64,000 bases of DNA from Chlorops oryzae (taxonomy: Eukaryota; Arthropoda; Insecta; Diptera; Chloropidae): the NCBI GenBank assembly GCA_020466095.1, contig CM035807.1, positions 42,295,725 through 42,359,724 of the forward strand. Direction: 5' to 3'. This document shows, piece by piece, positions 22,402 to 34,457 of the stretch. The position numbers and the translations under genes are program-made. The notes under the pieces were generated by a model. The model ran no database searches. It saw only the letters and a program-made list of their open reading frames with translations, and was not told the DNA's origin. The stretch's first letter is position 1, and the number at the start of each line of letters is the position of its first letter.

Positions 22402-23217
22402 TTAATAGGCGGTCCAGTCGCCTGTTCGCTTTGCCCTTTTGAAGAGCTTCCTGGTGCTACACCTGGGCTTCTCAAGTATTTTGTTCCACCAGGGGACGTC
22501 TCTTTGCGCCTTTTTGGCTTTCTGCGGGCAGCTCTCCTCGAACGCTTGTTTGAGACTACTCTGCAGAAGTTGAGCTTCTGTCTCAAGCTCATGGGTCGAA
22601 TTAATCGCACTATCTGAGCAGTTTATCTTTTGTTCTACGCAGAAGCGAAAATTGGTTTTCTTTGGGTTACGGTAAACTTGAAACTTCTCTGTAGGAGCAT
22701 CTATGTCGAACATAATATGTTTATGATCTGACATAGAGACTTCTTTTGAGACGTGCCAGTTTGAGATAACAGACAACAAGTTAGGACTGGAGAGAGTTAA
22801 GTCAAGGACCTCTCCCCTTGTGACTTTAACAAATGTCGGCTCGTTACCCTCGTTTAGAATATTTATGTTTTTACTAATAATATATTCTAATAATGACTCA
22901 CCCCTTAAATTGATGTCGGTACTACCCCATGTCGTGTGATGGGAATTCGCATCACAACCGACTAGCCATTAGAGGTTTTTCCTGCTGCAGTACTCCTCTA
23001 GGGCCAATAGTTCCCTTGTGGGTATCTGATCGCAGTCTCCAGGAAGGTAGGCCGACGCTAGCACCAGCTCTTGTTCTCCCCTGAGCGTAGGGATCTTTGC
23101 TATTATTGCCACCAGATAATGTGAACAAAGCTCTGAAATGAGGAGAAAGTTAATTTTGTTCCTTATGATGATTGCAGTTCTAGGTTCATCACACGATAGC
23201 GAAACTGACCTACGCAC
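22402..23217 (-). pseudogene. LINE endonuclease (AP-type), partial
   Basis: The C-terminal two thirds of the apurinic endonuclease-like domain. It shows the VLASAYLPGD strand, the DANSHHTTWGS block with the Asn/His residues, a GEVLDLTLSSPNLL block and the final MSDHKHIMFDID with catalytic Asp/His. The N-terminal catalytic part is missing. The domain would nick the target DNA. A stop splits it near 22969 and reading changes after 22779. Confidence 0.82.
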
Positions 23218-23481
23218 TGATTATGTCGTATGTCTGCCTCTCTACAATTGTACATACATATATACACCCGCATGAACACCAAGGGCGCTTGATATATGGA
23301 GCAAAGAAAGAAAACCGATTCGCAAAGACTTTCAGAGAAACGATAAAGAAAAAGCAATTCGTTGGCCGGCCGACTCCCTCTCTTCGTTCTCAACTGAAGG
23401 AAACGAAGAAGCGCCAATTAGAGTGCGAGTCGCTAGGTCACTATGTTGTTGTTGTCACACTATTTGCATTGTACTAGACCA

Positions 23482-24274
23482 CCGTTTACGCCAAATGGCA
23501 CGGGTGCGCAAGCCCTGCTAAATATTGAAGCTGAAGGGAGAGGGGTTGTCCACGCGTCTATTGCGTGATACGCTGTATGCGCTTTGACCGTTAGTCAGTG
23601 CCCTTGAAATTGCAACAGGAAGTTTGAAGGTCAGAGGCGTGATGCACGTGGCGCACCTTTCCACTTCCCACAAAAATTCGTCCTCCAGAACCTGATTCGA
23701 GGCTCCTGGCACGGGATAGCCAAATATTAGTGTGAGGGACAACAATGAACAGACGTACCTGTGATTGCTGGTCGTCGCGGAGTGGTCGCTGATTGCTGTT
23801 GGTTTTTTTGGATTGTCGGTTATTACGCAAAGCGGATGACGGTTTTTCTTGAATTGAGTGGTTGAGTGGGAGTTAATTACAAAAAAATATATATATATAA
23901 AAAAACACTGAGTCTTCTTGGCAACTTTTTTAAACTTAAAAATAATGCGCACGAATTTTGTTGGCGTCTTTTAGTTCAAATTCCTTTTTGTTTGCGATTT
24001 TAAGTTCTAATTTCACGATTGTATGGTTTTATTTCACGATTTCACGATTTTACGATTTTTATTTTGGAAATTCAATTTATGTTGCGGAGCGGCGAAGCGC
24101 GCGTTAGCGAAAACGATCAAAGACTCATTAACCGTTTCTCATTCTCATCGCGCAGGAGCTTTCTAACGAGCTCGCGCTGTAGAAAAATAAAAAGTACTCG
24201 CTAGGATGATTCTTTAGCCGTGCGTAAAGGCTCGGCTGCGCAGCCTTCGTTCTTCGCCGCGGCCGCTGCGCAGC
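23482..24274 (-). mobile_element. BEL-like LTR end and leader fragment
   Basis: On the minus strand a segment with AGGTACGTCTG leads to a CCAGGAGCCTCGAATCAGG block and then a leader whose order matches BEL-2 around 39260-39430 (AGGTACGTCC, CCAGGAGCCTGGAATAGG, ATTCAAGGGCAC). The part at 23770-24274 would be most of an LTR. It has no coding region. It truncates the left end of the element that follows. Confidence 0.55.
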
Positions 24275-25086
24275 CGATTAAAATATCATAGCATCTACGA
24301 TGGAAATGTCATAGAATCTACGTAAAATACGATAAGTTCTACTGAAAATTTAATATTTTCTACTGTTTCCCACTAACATTGATATAATAAAACTAGCAAG
24401 CTCAAATCGTATCACGCGATGGCATTGTTGAAGTGTGCTAGACTTGTACTTTGGAAGGTCCGAGTTCGAAGCCTGTCACAGGCCAAAGAAATTGGTGGAA
24501 AAATGGAGAATAAAACAGGCAGGTAAATTTGAAGGAAAAAATGCGGGCAACAGAAAGTAAGTTGCCGCCAACCAATAAATAGTTGCTTTCATCGCGCCTT
24601 CCAAAACGTCACGCACAAGCTCTTTCAAGACATTCCTATAGAATCTTTCTTAATTTTTTAAGCATAAAAAGATTGGTAAAAAATGTTTTCTCTCAGTTTT
24701 TGAAATAATATAAATGTTAAATTATCTACTTTTCCAAAAAAAAAAAAAATAATAATAATAATACGCTCGGTGATGCAAGGATCGAACCCGCCGACAAGAA
24801 TTCATATCAAAACTAAGAAGTTATAGAAATGTACTTCAAGATTTGAAACCGTGGCTCCTATGATATAATATCGTAGTTCCTAAGATGGAATATGATACGA
24901 CGGAATATCGTTAAATCTACGTTATAACAGGTTGGCTGATAAGTCCCCGGTCTAACAAAGAAAAACACATTTTTTTGTCAAAATTCGTTTTTATTATTCA
25001 ACATAGTTCCCTTCAAGAGCGATACAACGATTATAACGACCTTCCAATTTTTTGATACCATTTTGGTAGTACTCCTTCGGTTTTGC

Positions 25087-25305
25087 CTAAAAATAGGCCT
25101 CAGTTTCGGCGATCACCTCTTCATTGCAGCCAAATTTTTTCCCTGCGAGCATCCTTTTGAGGTCTGAGAACAAGAAAAAGTCGCTGGGGGCCAGATCTGG
25201 AGAATACGGTGGGTGGGGAAGCAATTCGAAGCCTAATTCATGATTTTCTGCCATCGTTCTCAATGACTTGTGGCACGGTGCGTTGTCTTGGTGGAACAAC
25301 ACTTT
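25087..25305 (-). pseudogene. Mariner A transposase, C-terminal part
   Basis: Continues after the insertion with FHQDNAPCHKSL (second Asp) and LAPSDFFLFSDL (third Asp, intact). Compared with copy B, a Glu codon has become TAG at 25087-25089, which removes the last ~45 residues. Confidence 0.88.
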
Positions 25306-25306
25306 T

Positions 25307-26740
25307 TATACCCAGCGTAAGCGGGGTATATTAGTTTTGTGCAAATCTTGTAACAGGTAGAATTAAGCTCCGGAGATATAGAAAAATATATATAGAAATG
25401 ATCAGGATCAAAAACTGAATCGATTTAGACATGTCCGTCTGTCCGTCCGTCCGTCTGTCCGTCCGTCCGTCTGTCCGTCTGTCCGTCCGTCCGTGGTCGG
25501 ATCTCCTCCGAAACGGCTGGACCAATCAAGTCAAAATTTGGCACACAGGTATATCGGGATCCGAGTATGATCCTAAGTAAAATTGGGAGACATCCGCCCA
25601 CTGCCACCCCCACAAATGAATATAATGTGTTTCAGTAAAATGCTTGTAACTTGCGAACCACTCAACACATTCCATTGATATTTGGTGTACTGGTAAACTA
25701 CAAAAAGGGACATATCCTGGCAAAAAATGGACGCCTCCCTCCTCGAGCCACGCCCACAAATAAGCACAAAAATAAGGGCTTATCGTAACTTGTGAAGTAA
25801 AACGCGTAGAAGCTTCAAATTCGCAGCATAGGTTAACCAAGGCAAATGAAAGGTGTAGGAACAAAAATTTATGTAGCCCGCCCACTGCCACGCCCACAAA
25901 TGGAGAATTTTCGTAACTTCCGAAGTAAAAGGCGTAGAAGCTTCAAATTCGCAACATAGGTTGACAAAGGCAAATGAAAGGTGTAAGAACAAAAATTTAT
26001 GTATCCCGCCCACTGCCACGCCCACAAATGGAGAATTTTCGTAACTTCCGAAGTAAAAGGCGTAGAAGCTTCAAATTCGCTACATAGGTTCACCAAGGCG
26101 AATGAAAGGTGTAGGAAAAAATTTTATTTGGCCTGCCCACTGCCACGCCCACAAATGAAGATTTTTCGTAACTTCCGAAGTAAACGGCGTAGAAGCTTCA
26201 AATTCGCAACATAGGTTCAGCAAGGCAAATGAAAGGTGTAGGAAAAAAATTTATGTGGCCCGCCCACTGCCACGCCCACAAATGAACATTTTTCGTAACT
26301 TCCGAAGTAAAAGGCGTAGAAGCTTCAAATTCGCAACATGGGTTCACCAAGGCGAATGAAAGGTGTAGGAAAATTTTTTTTATGGCCCGCTAACTGCCAC
26401 GCCCACAAATGAAGATTTTTCGTAACTTCCGAAGTAAAAGGCGTAGAAGCTTCGAATTCGCAACATAGGTTCACCAAGGCGAATGAAAGGTGTAGGAAAA
26501 ATTTTTTTGTGGCCCGCCCACTGCCACGCCCACAAATAAAGATTTTTCGTAACTTCCGAAGTAAAAGGCGTAGAAGCTTCAAATTCGCAACATAGGTTCG
26601 AATGAAAGGTGTAGAGAAATAATTTATGTTGTCCCACTGCCACGCCCACAAATAGAGAAGCAAAACATAGTGCGCTCATAATGTCGGGACGCTGGGTATT
26701 TCAAAGTCGGGCTTGACCGACTTTAGCTTTCTTACTTGTT
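25307..26740 (+). mobile_element. DINE-1/Helitron-like element inside mariner A
   Basis: Begins TATACCCAGCGT after a T-run. Near its right end it has the complementary ACGCTGGGTAT, then a hairpin (AAAGTCGG...CCGACTTT, 26703-26724) and a TTCTTACTTG tail. Between the ends are a GTCCGTCCGTCT microsatellite (25435-25495) and a 127-bp tandem array. A TATACCC start, a T-rich target, a central array and a 3' hairpin are hallmarks of DINE-1. It has no ORF of its own. The empty site is visible in mariner B near 36345. Confidence 0.7.
25752..26660. repeat. 127-bp tandem array
   Basis: The motif CCACGCCCACAAAT recurs at about 25751, 25890, 26018, 26145, 26272, 26399, 26526 and 26642. Five of the seven intervals are 127-128 bp, the first is 139 and the last 116. 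Each unit also holds GCGTAGAAGCTTCAAATTCG and a GAATGAAAGGTGTAG block. Confidence 0.93.
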
Positions 26741-27476
26741 TTTTCTTCATATGGGGCCGTTTTGCCGCGATTTCGACCTTCAAACGCTCCAATAACGACA
26801 TATAATAGTCACTGTTGATGGTTTTTCCCTTCTCAAGATAATCGATAAAAATTATTCCATGCCCATCCCAAAAATCAGAGGCCAGGAGGACTTTGCCAGC
26901 GGACTTTTGAGTCTTTCCACGCTTCGGAGACGGTTCACCGATCGCTGTCCACTCAGCCGACTGTCGATTGGACTCAGGAGTGTAGTGATAGAGCCATGTT
27001 TCATCCATTGTCACATATCGACGCAAAAACTCGGGTGTATTGCGAGTTAACAGCTGCAAACACCGCTCAGAATCATCAACACGTTGTTGTTTTTGGTCAA
27101 ATGTGAGCTCGCGCGGCACCCATTTTGCACAGAGCTTTTTCATATCCAAATATTGATGAATGATATGACCAACACGTTCCTTTGATATCTTTAAGGCCTC
27201 TGCTTTCTCGATCAACTTCATTTTACGGTCATTCAAAATCATTTTGTGAATTTTTTTGATGTTTTCGTCGGTAACCACCTCTTTCGGGCGTCCACTGCGT
27301 TCACCGTCCTCCGTGCTCATTTCACCACGCTTGAATTTTGCATACCAATGAATTATTGTTGATTTTCCTGGAGCATAGTCCGGAAACTCATTATCAAGCC
27401 AAGTTTTTGCTTCCACTGTATTTTTTCCCTTCAGAAAACAGTATTTTATCAAAACACGAAATTCCGTTTTTTCCAT
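26741..27476 (-). pseudogene. Mariner A transposase, N-terminal part
   Basis: The ATG is at 27476. Residues 1-110 are the paired helix-turn-helix DNA-binding domain. WVPRELT near residue 120 starts the catalytic linker. TMDETWLYHY holds the first catalytic Asp. Reading then runs into the DINE-1-like insertion, which adds a false C-terminus. By family knowledge this enzyme would cut at the TIRs and reinsert at TA. It is a fragment here. Confidence 0.9.
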
Positions 27477-28090
27477 TTTTTTCACAATAACAAAAGTTGC
27501 TTCACAAAAGACGCTCTATCTCACAAACTAATTGACTTACAGACGTCAAATTTTGACACGAATCATTTGAAGGTTGCCACTATATAAAAATAATATGCAT
27601 TTAATACTAGCGACGCCATCTATGTGTCAGACCGGGGACTTATTAGCCAACCTGTTATATCGTTGAACTCAATTACATTCCTCATCGTAGAAACTACTAC
27701 AAAGTTGTCGTAGAATCTATAACATCTTGCAATTGGACCTATATCAATAGCGGATATAATAGATACTACGTCGAAGATCATAGATTCTACGACGGACTTT
27801 TTTGAGTGTGGATTTGGTCGCTTTTCACTGCGTACCGAGCATGTATTTATACTTTGCTTTGCGTCTTTCTCTTCACGCCCCCTCTACTAATAGTTTTTTG
27901 TTTTCACGAGTATGGCAGCGAAGAAATGAAAAATTTTCACTGTGTTTGTGCAAGTGCTTGGCCCAGTCAAAGTTACAAAATTTGGTCCATGTTCTAAGAA
28001 CGAGTTCAAAATACATAAGAGAAAAAAATTATAATCTTTCTTTCGAAACGAATCCTATTTATTTTTTCTTCAAGAAAGATGTGTTTTTAC

Positions 28091-30765
28091 CAGGGACCTG
28101 ACTTTTATAAGTATTATCGAAAAAAGTCTTAACATAATAATTATTTTGTGACTAAAATAATTAAAATATTTCATAATTATTATCAAAAAGTTTTATATTT
28201 TTAAATTTCCATATAACTATTATGAATGAGAAAAATTTTTATTAATTGAAAAATAAGTTTTTTTTTTTTGAGAAATATTTTTTACGTCTTTTCAAAACTT
28301 TTATAAGGGGATCATTTTTTTCTAGTTGCCCTAGAAGTTTTATGTTTGAAGAAAAATAGTTTACGTCGTCAGCAAATTAGATAGGGGGATTCAGTCGAAA
28401 AATATTTGCTGAAAATTGTCCAGTATTCGAAAACGCTTAATTGAAGAAGACAATTGAGGATCCTTCAAAAGATGGGTCGTAAAAGAAACATTTTTATTCG
28501 CGAATTTTTCAATTATAATGAAGAAGGAAGTGTGAGCATCTGCAAAATATGCTCTTCCAAACTGATGGGGAAGAATGTGACCAATCTGAAGAGGCACATG
28601 ACTTCTTCCCATATTAGAATCTATGAGCAGGAGCACAACTTAGTAAAGGAACGCGCAGAGCCCAAAGAAAAGAAAACTCGATTTTCCATTGAGATGTCTA
28701 AAAAGGATATCACTCGCGCTTGTGTAGAGTTTGTTACCAAGCATTGTCAACCCTTATCGTTTTTTGATACCAATGCTTTTAAAGTATTGACCGAGCAAAT
28801 ATTTGTTGGACTTAAAATTCCCCCAGTAACTTCATCAAATGTTATCCAGTTGGTAAATGAAAGTTATTGTGAAATAAAAGCGCATATAATGAATTGCATG
28901 AAAGTACGCATGTTGTCTATTAAAATGGACAGTGCCACGCGTCTTAATAGATCGGTGCTCGGAGTAAATTTGCAAGTTTTTCAAAATAAAAAGATAATGG
29001 TTTATACTCTTTCGATGAAAGAAATCAAAAAGCGGTAAAATTCAGAAAATCTTAAAGAATACCTGGAAGAAGTCCTCGAAGAATTTAATCTGTCGAAAAA
29101 TCAAATATACTCCATAACGACCGATAATGGCAAAAACATGATAAAAGCAGTGAATTTGTTAGCTTCTGGAGCTGATGAAGAATATGAAGAGGACGAAGAC
29201 CAAGGAGAAGTTGAACTTTTAGAAAATGGACAGGTAATTTACAGGAACACCTCGATTTCATCGATGAAGTGCGCAGCGCACACAGTACAGCTCGCAGTTA
29301 AAGATTTGTTAGACTTAGATAGCGTTTCAATCTATCGTGCTCGTCAAGTAACGAAGGTGTTGAGGACTCCATCATTTCGGTAATTGGACCTTGTTTATCC
29401 GTGTTAAAGTCACAAAATACTTATATTTTAGACAAATTCTTCAAATGCTGAACTTGGGGAAGCCTCAATTGGACGTGCCGACAAGATGGAACTCAACATT
29501 TAATATGCTCAACAGCCTCTTGAAGTTTAAAGATGTGTCCTTGCAGACTTTAAAAAATCCCTTGCGTGATGAGGAATGGCATAAAATAGAAGAATTAGTG
29601 AGAGTATTAAAGCCTGCGAATGATATAACCCTCAAACTGCAAAGCCAACATTTGTTAGTGGGCGATTTTCTCAAATGTTGGTTAAGCTTTAAAGTCGAAC
29701 TAAAATCTCTTGCGCACGGAATGGCAGTGGAGTTGCTAAAGTTTGTTGAACAAAGGGAACCACAGTTGTTGAACAAAAGTGCCTTAAATTCTGCAATCTT
29801 TTTGGACCCAAGATTTCGTAAAACACTTTCGTCATCACAAAAATTTTCTGCAAAGAAACACCTTAAATTACTATCACGTCGGCTCTTTGCATTGAGTGAG
29901 GTAAGTAAACAGATTTTTTTTTTTTTTTGTTATTATCTTAGAACTCTCACACTTAGGTGTACAAATTAATGCTGTCTCTTTACTTTAAGCCCAATTTTAT
30001 AAGTACACCTTCACAGAAAACACCTTCGAATAACAACCAACACTCTTCATCGGCCCTTAGGGAGTCATTAAAAGCATTAGAGGTTGATACATCATCTGAT
30101 GAATATGAAGGAGGCAGAATCTCTCATGAGATATTAGCTTCATATAATGAAATTGAACGTTTTAAGCCGCGGCGGTTGGATATCGATGAAGATATTATGA
30201 AGTTTTGGGAAGAGCAAAAATTTGCGTATCCATATTTGACAAAGTTAGCACACATTGTCCACGCTGCTCCTGTTACCCAAGTTACAGTAGAACGATCATT
30301 TTCTGCATTAAGACTACTGTTAAGTGACCAAAGATGTAATTTATCGGAATGTAAATTATCTGCTATCATGTTTGTTAAGCTGAACCAAACGTTGGAATAA
30401 TAAAAATATAAAAAGACCAAATGCTTCATTATTCTGTTTTTTTTTCATATGTGCAAAGTTTCAGATCAATCGGAAACCGGGAACTGAGTCAAATTTAAGT
30501 TGTAAGATTCCTTTACAAAGTTTATTACAACTTAAGCGAAAAAAAATTGAACAATAAAGATTTTCAAAGACGTAAAAACTTATCATGAAAAATAAAAATT
30601 ATTAAGAAACGTAAAAACCAAAAATTGGAAAGAAAAAGTTATGAAAAGACTTATTGAATTTTTTGAATTTGTAAAAGTTATACAAAGATTTTAAATAATT
30701 TTCTTTGAAACAAAGGCAACTTTTTTAAAATCTGAAATTTCAATAATTATTATTTCGGGTCCCTG
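28091..30765 (+). mobile_element. hAT transposon, complete ends
   Basis: Starts CAGGGACCTGA and ends in its complement form (CGGGTCCCTG). Flanked by identical 8-bp GTTTTTAC at 28083-28090 and 30766-30773, the TSD size of hAT elements. 2675 bp with one transposase gene. Confidence 0.95.
28472..30400 (+). pseudogene. hAT transposase (BED finger, hAT C-terminal domain), one internal stop
   Basis: The ATG is at 28472. Probable exons are 28472-29379, 29432-29900 and 29957-30400, with introns starting GT and ending TAG. About 606 codons. Residues 1-55 are a BED zinc finger (CKICSSKL, LKRHMTSSH). An RNase H-like core with a TTDNGKNM block follows, then LDVPTRWNSTFNML, and the C-terminal hAT dimerisation region (VTQVTVERSFSALRLLLSDQR) near the end. 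It would excise and insert the element by cut-and-paste. A single TAA at 29036-29038 interrupts exon 1 in frame. Otherwise the gene looks whole, so it decayed recently. Confidence 0.9.
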
Positions 30766-30773
30766 GTTTTTAC

Positions 30774-31449
30774 AAAATCAATAATTGGAACCCAAAAATA
30801 TATATACACATATATCGTTCTAGCGTTTTTTTAACCGCACGTTCTAAGAACAAAGAAATCTTAAAAAATAGCAAGATGCACGATATATGTATATAGAAAA
30901 TGAAGAAAAATAATTTACTCTTTTTATTATTTAGGGGTATCCTTCTCTTAGAACGATTTATATTTTCACTATTATCATTTTGTTTTAATTATATCCTAAT
31001 GATTTTATTGAATTTTGTCCTGCTATTGCTGAGCGGTAGGACTCGCAAATCTGTTCGGCGATTTTTATCTGGCGGATATACGCCAATTAGTTCAGCGCGT
31101 AGCGCTTAATTTTTTTATTTTATTTTTTATTCATTATTATTATTATTTTTTTTTTAAATAGGAAAACACAAAAAGAAACAACTGGGATTTTGTCCAAATG
31201 AACTATAAATAGTAGATAAGTTAAGTTTCATTTCTTAACAGATCAGGTCTTTTCCTCAAAAACGTAATCTCAATCCCTCGATATAACGAGGAAACTGGTT
31301 GACACTTTCTACTGGGTGAGAAGTAATCCGCCAGTCCTCTCTACTCTTCGTCAGCTGCTGCATGTGAAGTAAATTTAGTGCGTTTGCATCATTGCTTATA
31401 AATTAAATTTTTGCTACGGACTACATGGAGAAATGTGTTAGTTTAAAAC
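30774..31449. other. AT-rich stretch, no gene recognised
   Basis: No domain-bearing ORF and no clear TIR. Confidence 0.4.
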
Positions 31450-31639
31450 CAGTGCTTGCCAGCGTAATACTCTTTCATACAAAGCTGAGTATTGCGGTTT
31501 TGTTGTTGTTTCTCGCACACAGCGTCTGTGTTAGCGAGACAATTCAATCAGTTTGGCAGCGCACTGCATGAGCCTCTTAAGCACACATGCATGTGAAGAA
31601 TGAGAGAAATTGTGCTAGTAGTCGTACTGGCAAGCACTG
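31450..31639. mobile_element. hAT-type MITE
   Basis: 190 bp. Inverted ends CAGTGCTTGCCAG/CTGGCAAGCACTG, flanked by GTTTAAAAC on both sides (31441-31449, 31640-31648). No coding capacity. Confidence 0.85.
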
Positions 31640-31649
31640 GTTTAAAACC

Positions 31650-32511
31650 AATTTTTTTGAGTTTTGCCATGAAAATATTACAAAAATGCAAAAATACATT
31701 GTATATCGCTGAAAACCCATCGATATAAAAAAGTCAAATATCGATAGTGCTATTGATAGTTCAACAACACTAATTCGAAACGTATTGTGAAAGACGAGTG
31801 AAGCTTCTTGAAGTGAAGGAAATATATTTCAAGTTTTTTGAATCAAAAAGGCAATTAACTCAGAAGTAAATATGAATCCAGCTTTCACTAGGAGCAACAT
31901 AAAAAGATTCGCAGCAAAAGAATACCGAAAGTTCGCTGACGTGAACAGGAATTCAAAAGAAGAAGAACTTTGTGGATCCTCACAATTTTTGTTATAGTAG
32001 CCGTAAGCAATTTTTTAGATAGCACAACAAAATGCGATATGTTTTATTTTATGAACCATAAGGAGTTTTGTGATGGCAAAGGAAATTGTGAATAATTGTT
32101 TTACAAATCGATCAAGTCTGAATTATAATTAAGTTATTTAGTATGTTAACAAACGACTGAGAAACAAAAAATAAAACAAAACACCTAACAAAAAACAACC
32201 AAACCATGTTTCATTTTCATTTCGTATCACTCCCGAACGATGACATTGTCCTGCAAAACAGGAGGTATCGATACGACGGAGTAGATCTACTCCACTTTCG
32301 ATGACTAATTCGTGAAAAATACTCTTATGACGGCCAATGTAAGAAAGTTGGTGTTTAATGAGGGGGAGTCGCGGCTCTAATGTCATGCTGAAATCATTGA
32401 TTGTTTCACCGGGACATTCCCCGCTGGGTGATTTACAATCATTGACACATTTTCAAAATATGCTTGAACAGTTGCACTGAAGTCTAAAACTGCTACAGAC
32501 GTCACAAAAGC
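31650..32511. other. Unassigned stretch upstream of integrase remnant
   Basis: Two ATCGATA sites (near 31717 and 31734) resemble DREF sites of fly promoters. A short ORF begins ATG at 31872 (42 codons) with no recognised domain. It may be part of the decayed element that follows. Confidence 0.35.
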
Positions 32512-32952
32512 AATGAAAAATAACTTGGAACGTGAACGAAAGCCTTATAATTTATTAAATCATTATTCGACCTATAGTACGTTAAATGCTTCTATTGTCG
32601 AACGATTACATAGAACTCTAAGAAATATGATGTGGAAAGCGTTAAGCAATTGTGGTTCATACAAATGGAGTATCAGAGCTTAACTAAGAAATTCAATAAT
32701 ACTGTGCAAAAGACTATAAAACTTGCACGAAATTATGTTGAGCCTTTGAACGAATAAAAAACATAAATATATTTTTGAGAATGGTTACACTACCAATTCG
32801 ACAACGGAAATGTTTAAAATAAATAAAATTCAAAACACGAATCCATGTACCTACATACTAGAGGACTATCACGGTCATATTGTCAAAGGCGCTTTCTATA
32901 AGGAAGAGCTTTTAAATCAACTTTTCATATCTACACAGCACTTGGATTAATA
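32512..32952 (+). pseudogene. Polinton/Maverick-like integrase, C-terminal remnant
   Basis: Broken frames give the end of a retroviral-type integrase core, with a STYSTLNASIVERLHRTLRN block holding the catalytic Glu, then a MWKALSNCGSYKW block. After stops and frameshifts the distal part follows (INKIQNTNPCTYILEDY and a GAFYKEELL segment) of the SH3/chromo-like tail seen in integrases of Maverick/Polinton elements and their insect relatives. The N-terminal half is absent. The classification is from memory of family motifs. It is a fossil fragment only. Confidence 0.55.
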
Positions 32953-33015
32953 AAGTTGATATGATATAAAACAGTTTATTTTTTTAATTGGTTCAGTCTT
33001 ATTTTCTTATTCAAG

Positions 33016-33729
33016 ATGTCAAAAATATTAACTTTGACTGGAAATTCGTCAATCTTCACGGAGAATTATTTTCTTCCCATAGAACTTAACCGGGATTATA
33101 GTTGTGTACTGATTGCTTTTCATACCTTTTACTCGGTGCCGAATGTTGATGAAGCCACTAATATTTTTCATATTGGTACTCATGAAATTGTGCTTCCTAT
33201 TGGCTCACATGAATTTGAGCACATTGCGAAATATATTATCGAAAAGTATGAAAGTTTTGAAAAACAAACTTCTGGTGATACACTAGATATATATGCAAAT
33301 AATAAAACATTGAAAGCTGAAATTTATTCTTGACACGATACAATACACGATGAAGAGCGAAGCATCGGACCAATATTTGGATTTTCGAAACGACAACTTT
33401 AACCTAATAAATCTGATACTTCGGATACAAGTATCATGATAACACAAAACAATGTTGTCCGTATTGAGAGCAATATTGCAGGTGGCTCATTTGTAAATAG
33501 TGTTCCAGCTTATACCTTACACGAGATCCTTATATGGGTCATTCTTTTACAAACCGAACACATTTTTGGACTGAATATCCCCGATTGCTCCAAAAAGTTT
33601 TTTACAGTTTCTACAAATGAAGCTATTCAATATGCAGTACAAAATTTTTCTCGAAATGCATTATGCACGGAAGACCGTTACTTTAAAGTTGCTGAAAATC
33701 TGATTTTTTTAAAAATTATCTGCTTTTAA
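33016..33729 (+). pseudogene. Companion protein of a Polinton-like element, broken
   Basis: Begins with ATG at 33016 and a beta-rich start (KILTLTGNSSIFTENYFLPI), then LIAFHTFYSVPNV and IVLPIGSHEFEHIAKYI. A stop at 33331 and a frameshift interrupt it. It resumes near 33436 (NNVVRIESNIAGGSF and YTLHEI). I recall proteins of this pattern next to this type of integrase in insect genomes, where they may be structural (capsid-related), but I am not certain of the function. Its position just downstream of the integrase tail supports one decayed element. Confidence 0.5.
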
Positions 33730-34457
33730 AAACCTTATATCTCCTGTTCCACTTGGCCGATTTGACTCGGGTTTTCACCTCTTGATAGATAATTTTATGC
33801 GCTTTAAATCTGCGTTCATATTTTTGGCATATGTTTTATAAAACACATAGAAAAATGCAGTTGAATTTTTAAAATTCACTTTTAAAGCAGGCGCCCCAAA
33901 AATAACATATTTTTTCCAACACCATTGTGTGCGCCATAATTTTTTCCTTAATATAAACTTTTTTCTAGAATAGCGTTTTTTGTTATTTGAAAGTTATTAA
34001 CCATTTTATAACGTGAAATCTGTAATTCCTTAAAAAATATTCGAAGAAAATTTCATTAATTTTAAATCTCGCAATCGAGGTGGCTATGTAATTTTATTGA
34101 GGGAGTTATACTTGTTATTTCAAATCATACAAGCCTGTTTCCTGCTTTAAATTAACGTTCGCAAATAACGCGAAATCTTTGTACACCTGCCTATCTACTT
34201 ATTATACTTTTGATGAATTAATTAGATATAAAGTACGCGTAATTAATTTTTTATCTTTTTATTGTATGACTTTAAATACAGTGGCATAGGAATCGTTTTG
34301 CAGAGAAAACTCCTTGGCTTGAACTTTATTTATACCAATAGGAATGTAACAATGAAACTTCATCGTCCCTTTTACCGGTTTTGCATTTTTGAACCTCGAT
34401 TCGAGTTTTCGTTCTGCCTCGTGGTATTCTTCATTCGAAACATATTTTGACCTTATA
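33730..34457. other. Unassigned AT-rich stretch
   Basis: No gene or terminal repeat recognised. Confidence 0.35.

Larger units (their letters stand above)
20352..23220 (-). mobile_element. Non-LTR retrotransposon (LINE), truncated at both ends
   Basis: Minus-strand order is AP endonuclease, reverse transcriptase, RNase H, which fits the I/R1/LOA group rather than Jockey (no RNase H). The copy starts inside the endonuclease and ends inside RNase H. Several frameshifts split it. No TSD or poly-A was found. Confidence 0.9.
24927..27655 (-). mobile_element. Mariner copy A, interrupted by a DINE-1-like insertion
   Basis: TIR ACAGGTTGGCTGATAAGTCC at both ends, with TA on each side (24925-24926, 27656-27657). 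Same family as 35436-36726. The transposase runs on the minus strand and is split by 25307-26740. Confidence 0.93.
24277..27808 (-). mobile_element. TA-target element, copy 2, interrupted by mariner A
   Basis: Same family as 50055-61010, here on the opposite strand. The right end has CACTCAAAAAA when read inward and then repeated TAGAATCTACG-type blocks. The left end is cut at 24277. Flanks at 24926 and 27656 rejoin without the mariner to match 50200-50215. It carries box B-like GAGTTCGAAGCC near 24470 and a GGATCGAACCC near 24780. Confidence 0.75.

Noticed and set aside
25752..26660. CRISPR-like array
   Set aside because: Whole 127-bp units repeat with no variable spacers, in a eukaryotic transposon.
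25780..26679. Several overlapping minus-strand ORFs with repeated peptides
   Set aside because: Translations of the 127-bp tandem array, which stays open by chance.
30900..31109. 69-residue hydrophobic ORF
   Set aside because: T-rich sequence giving Leu/Phe runs; no start context.
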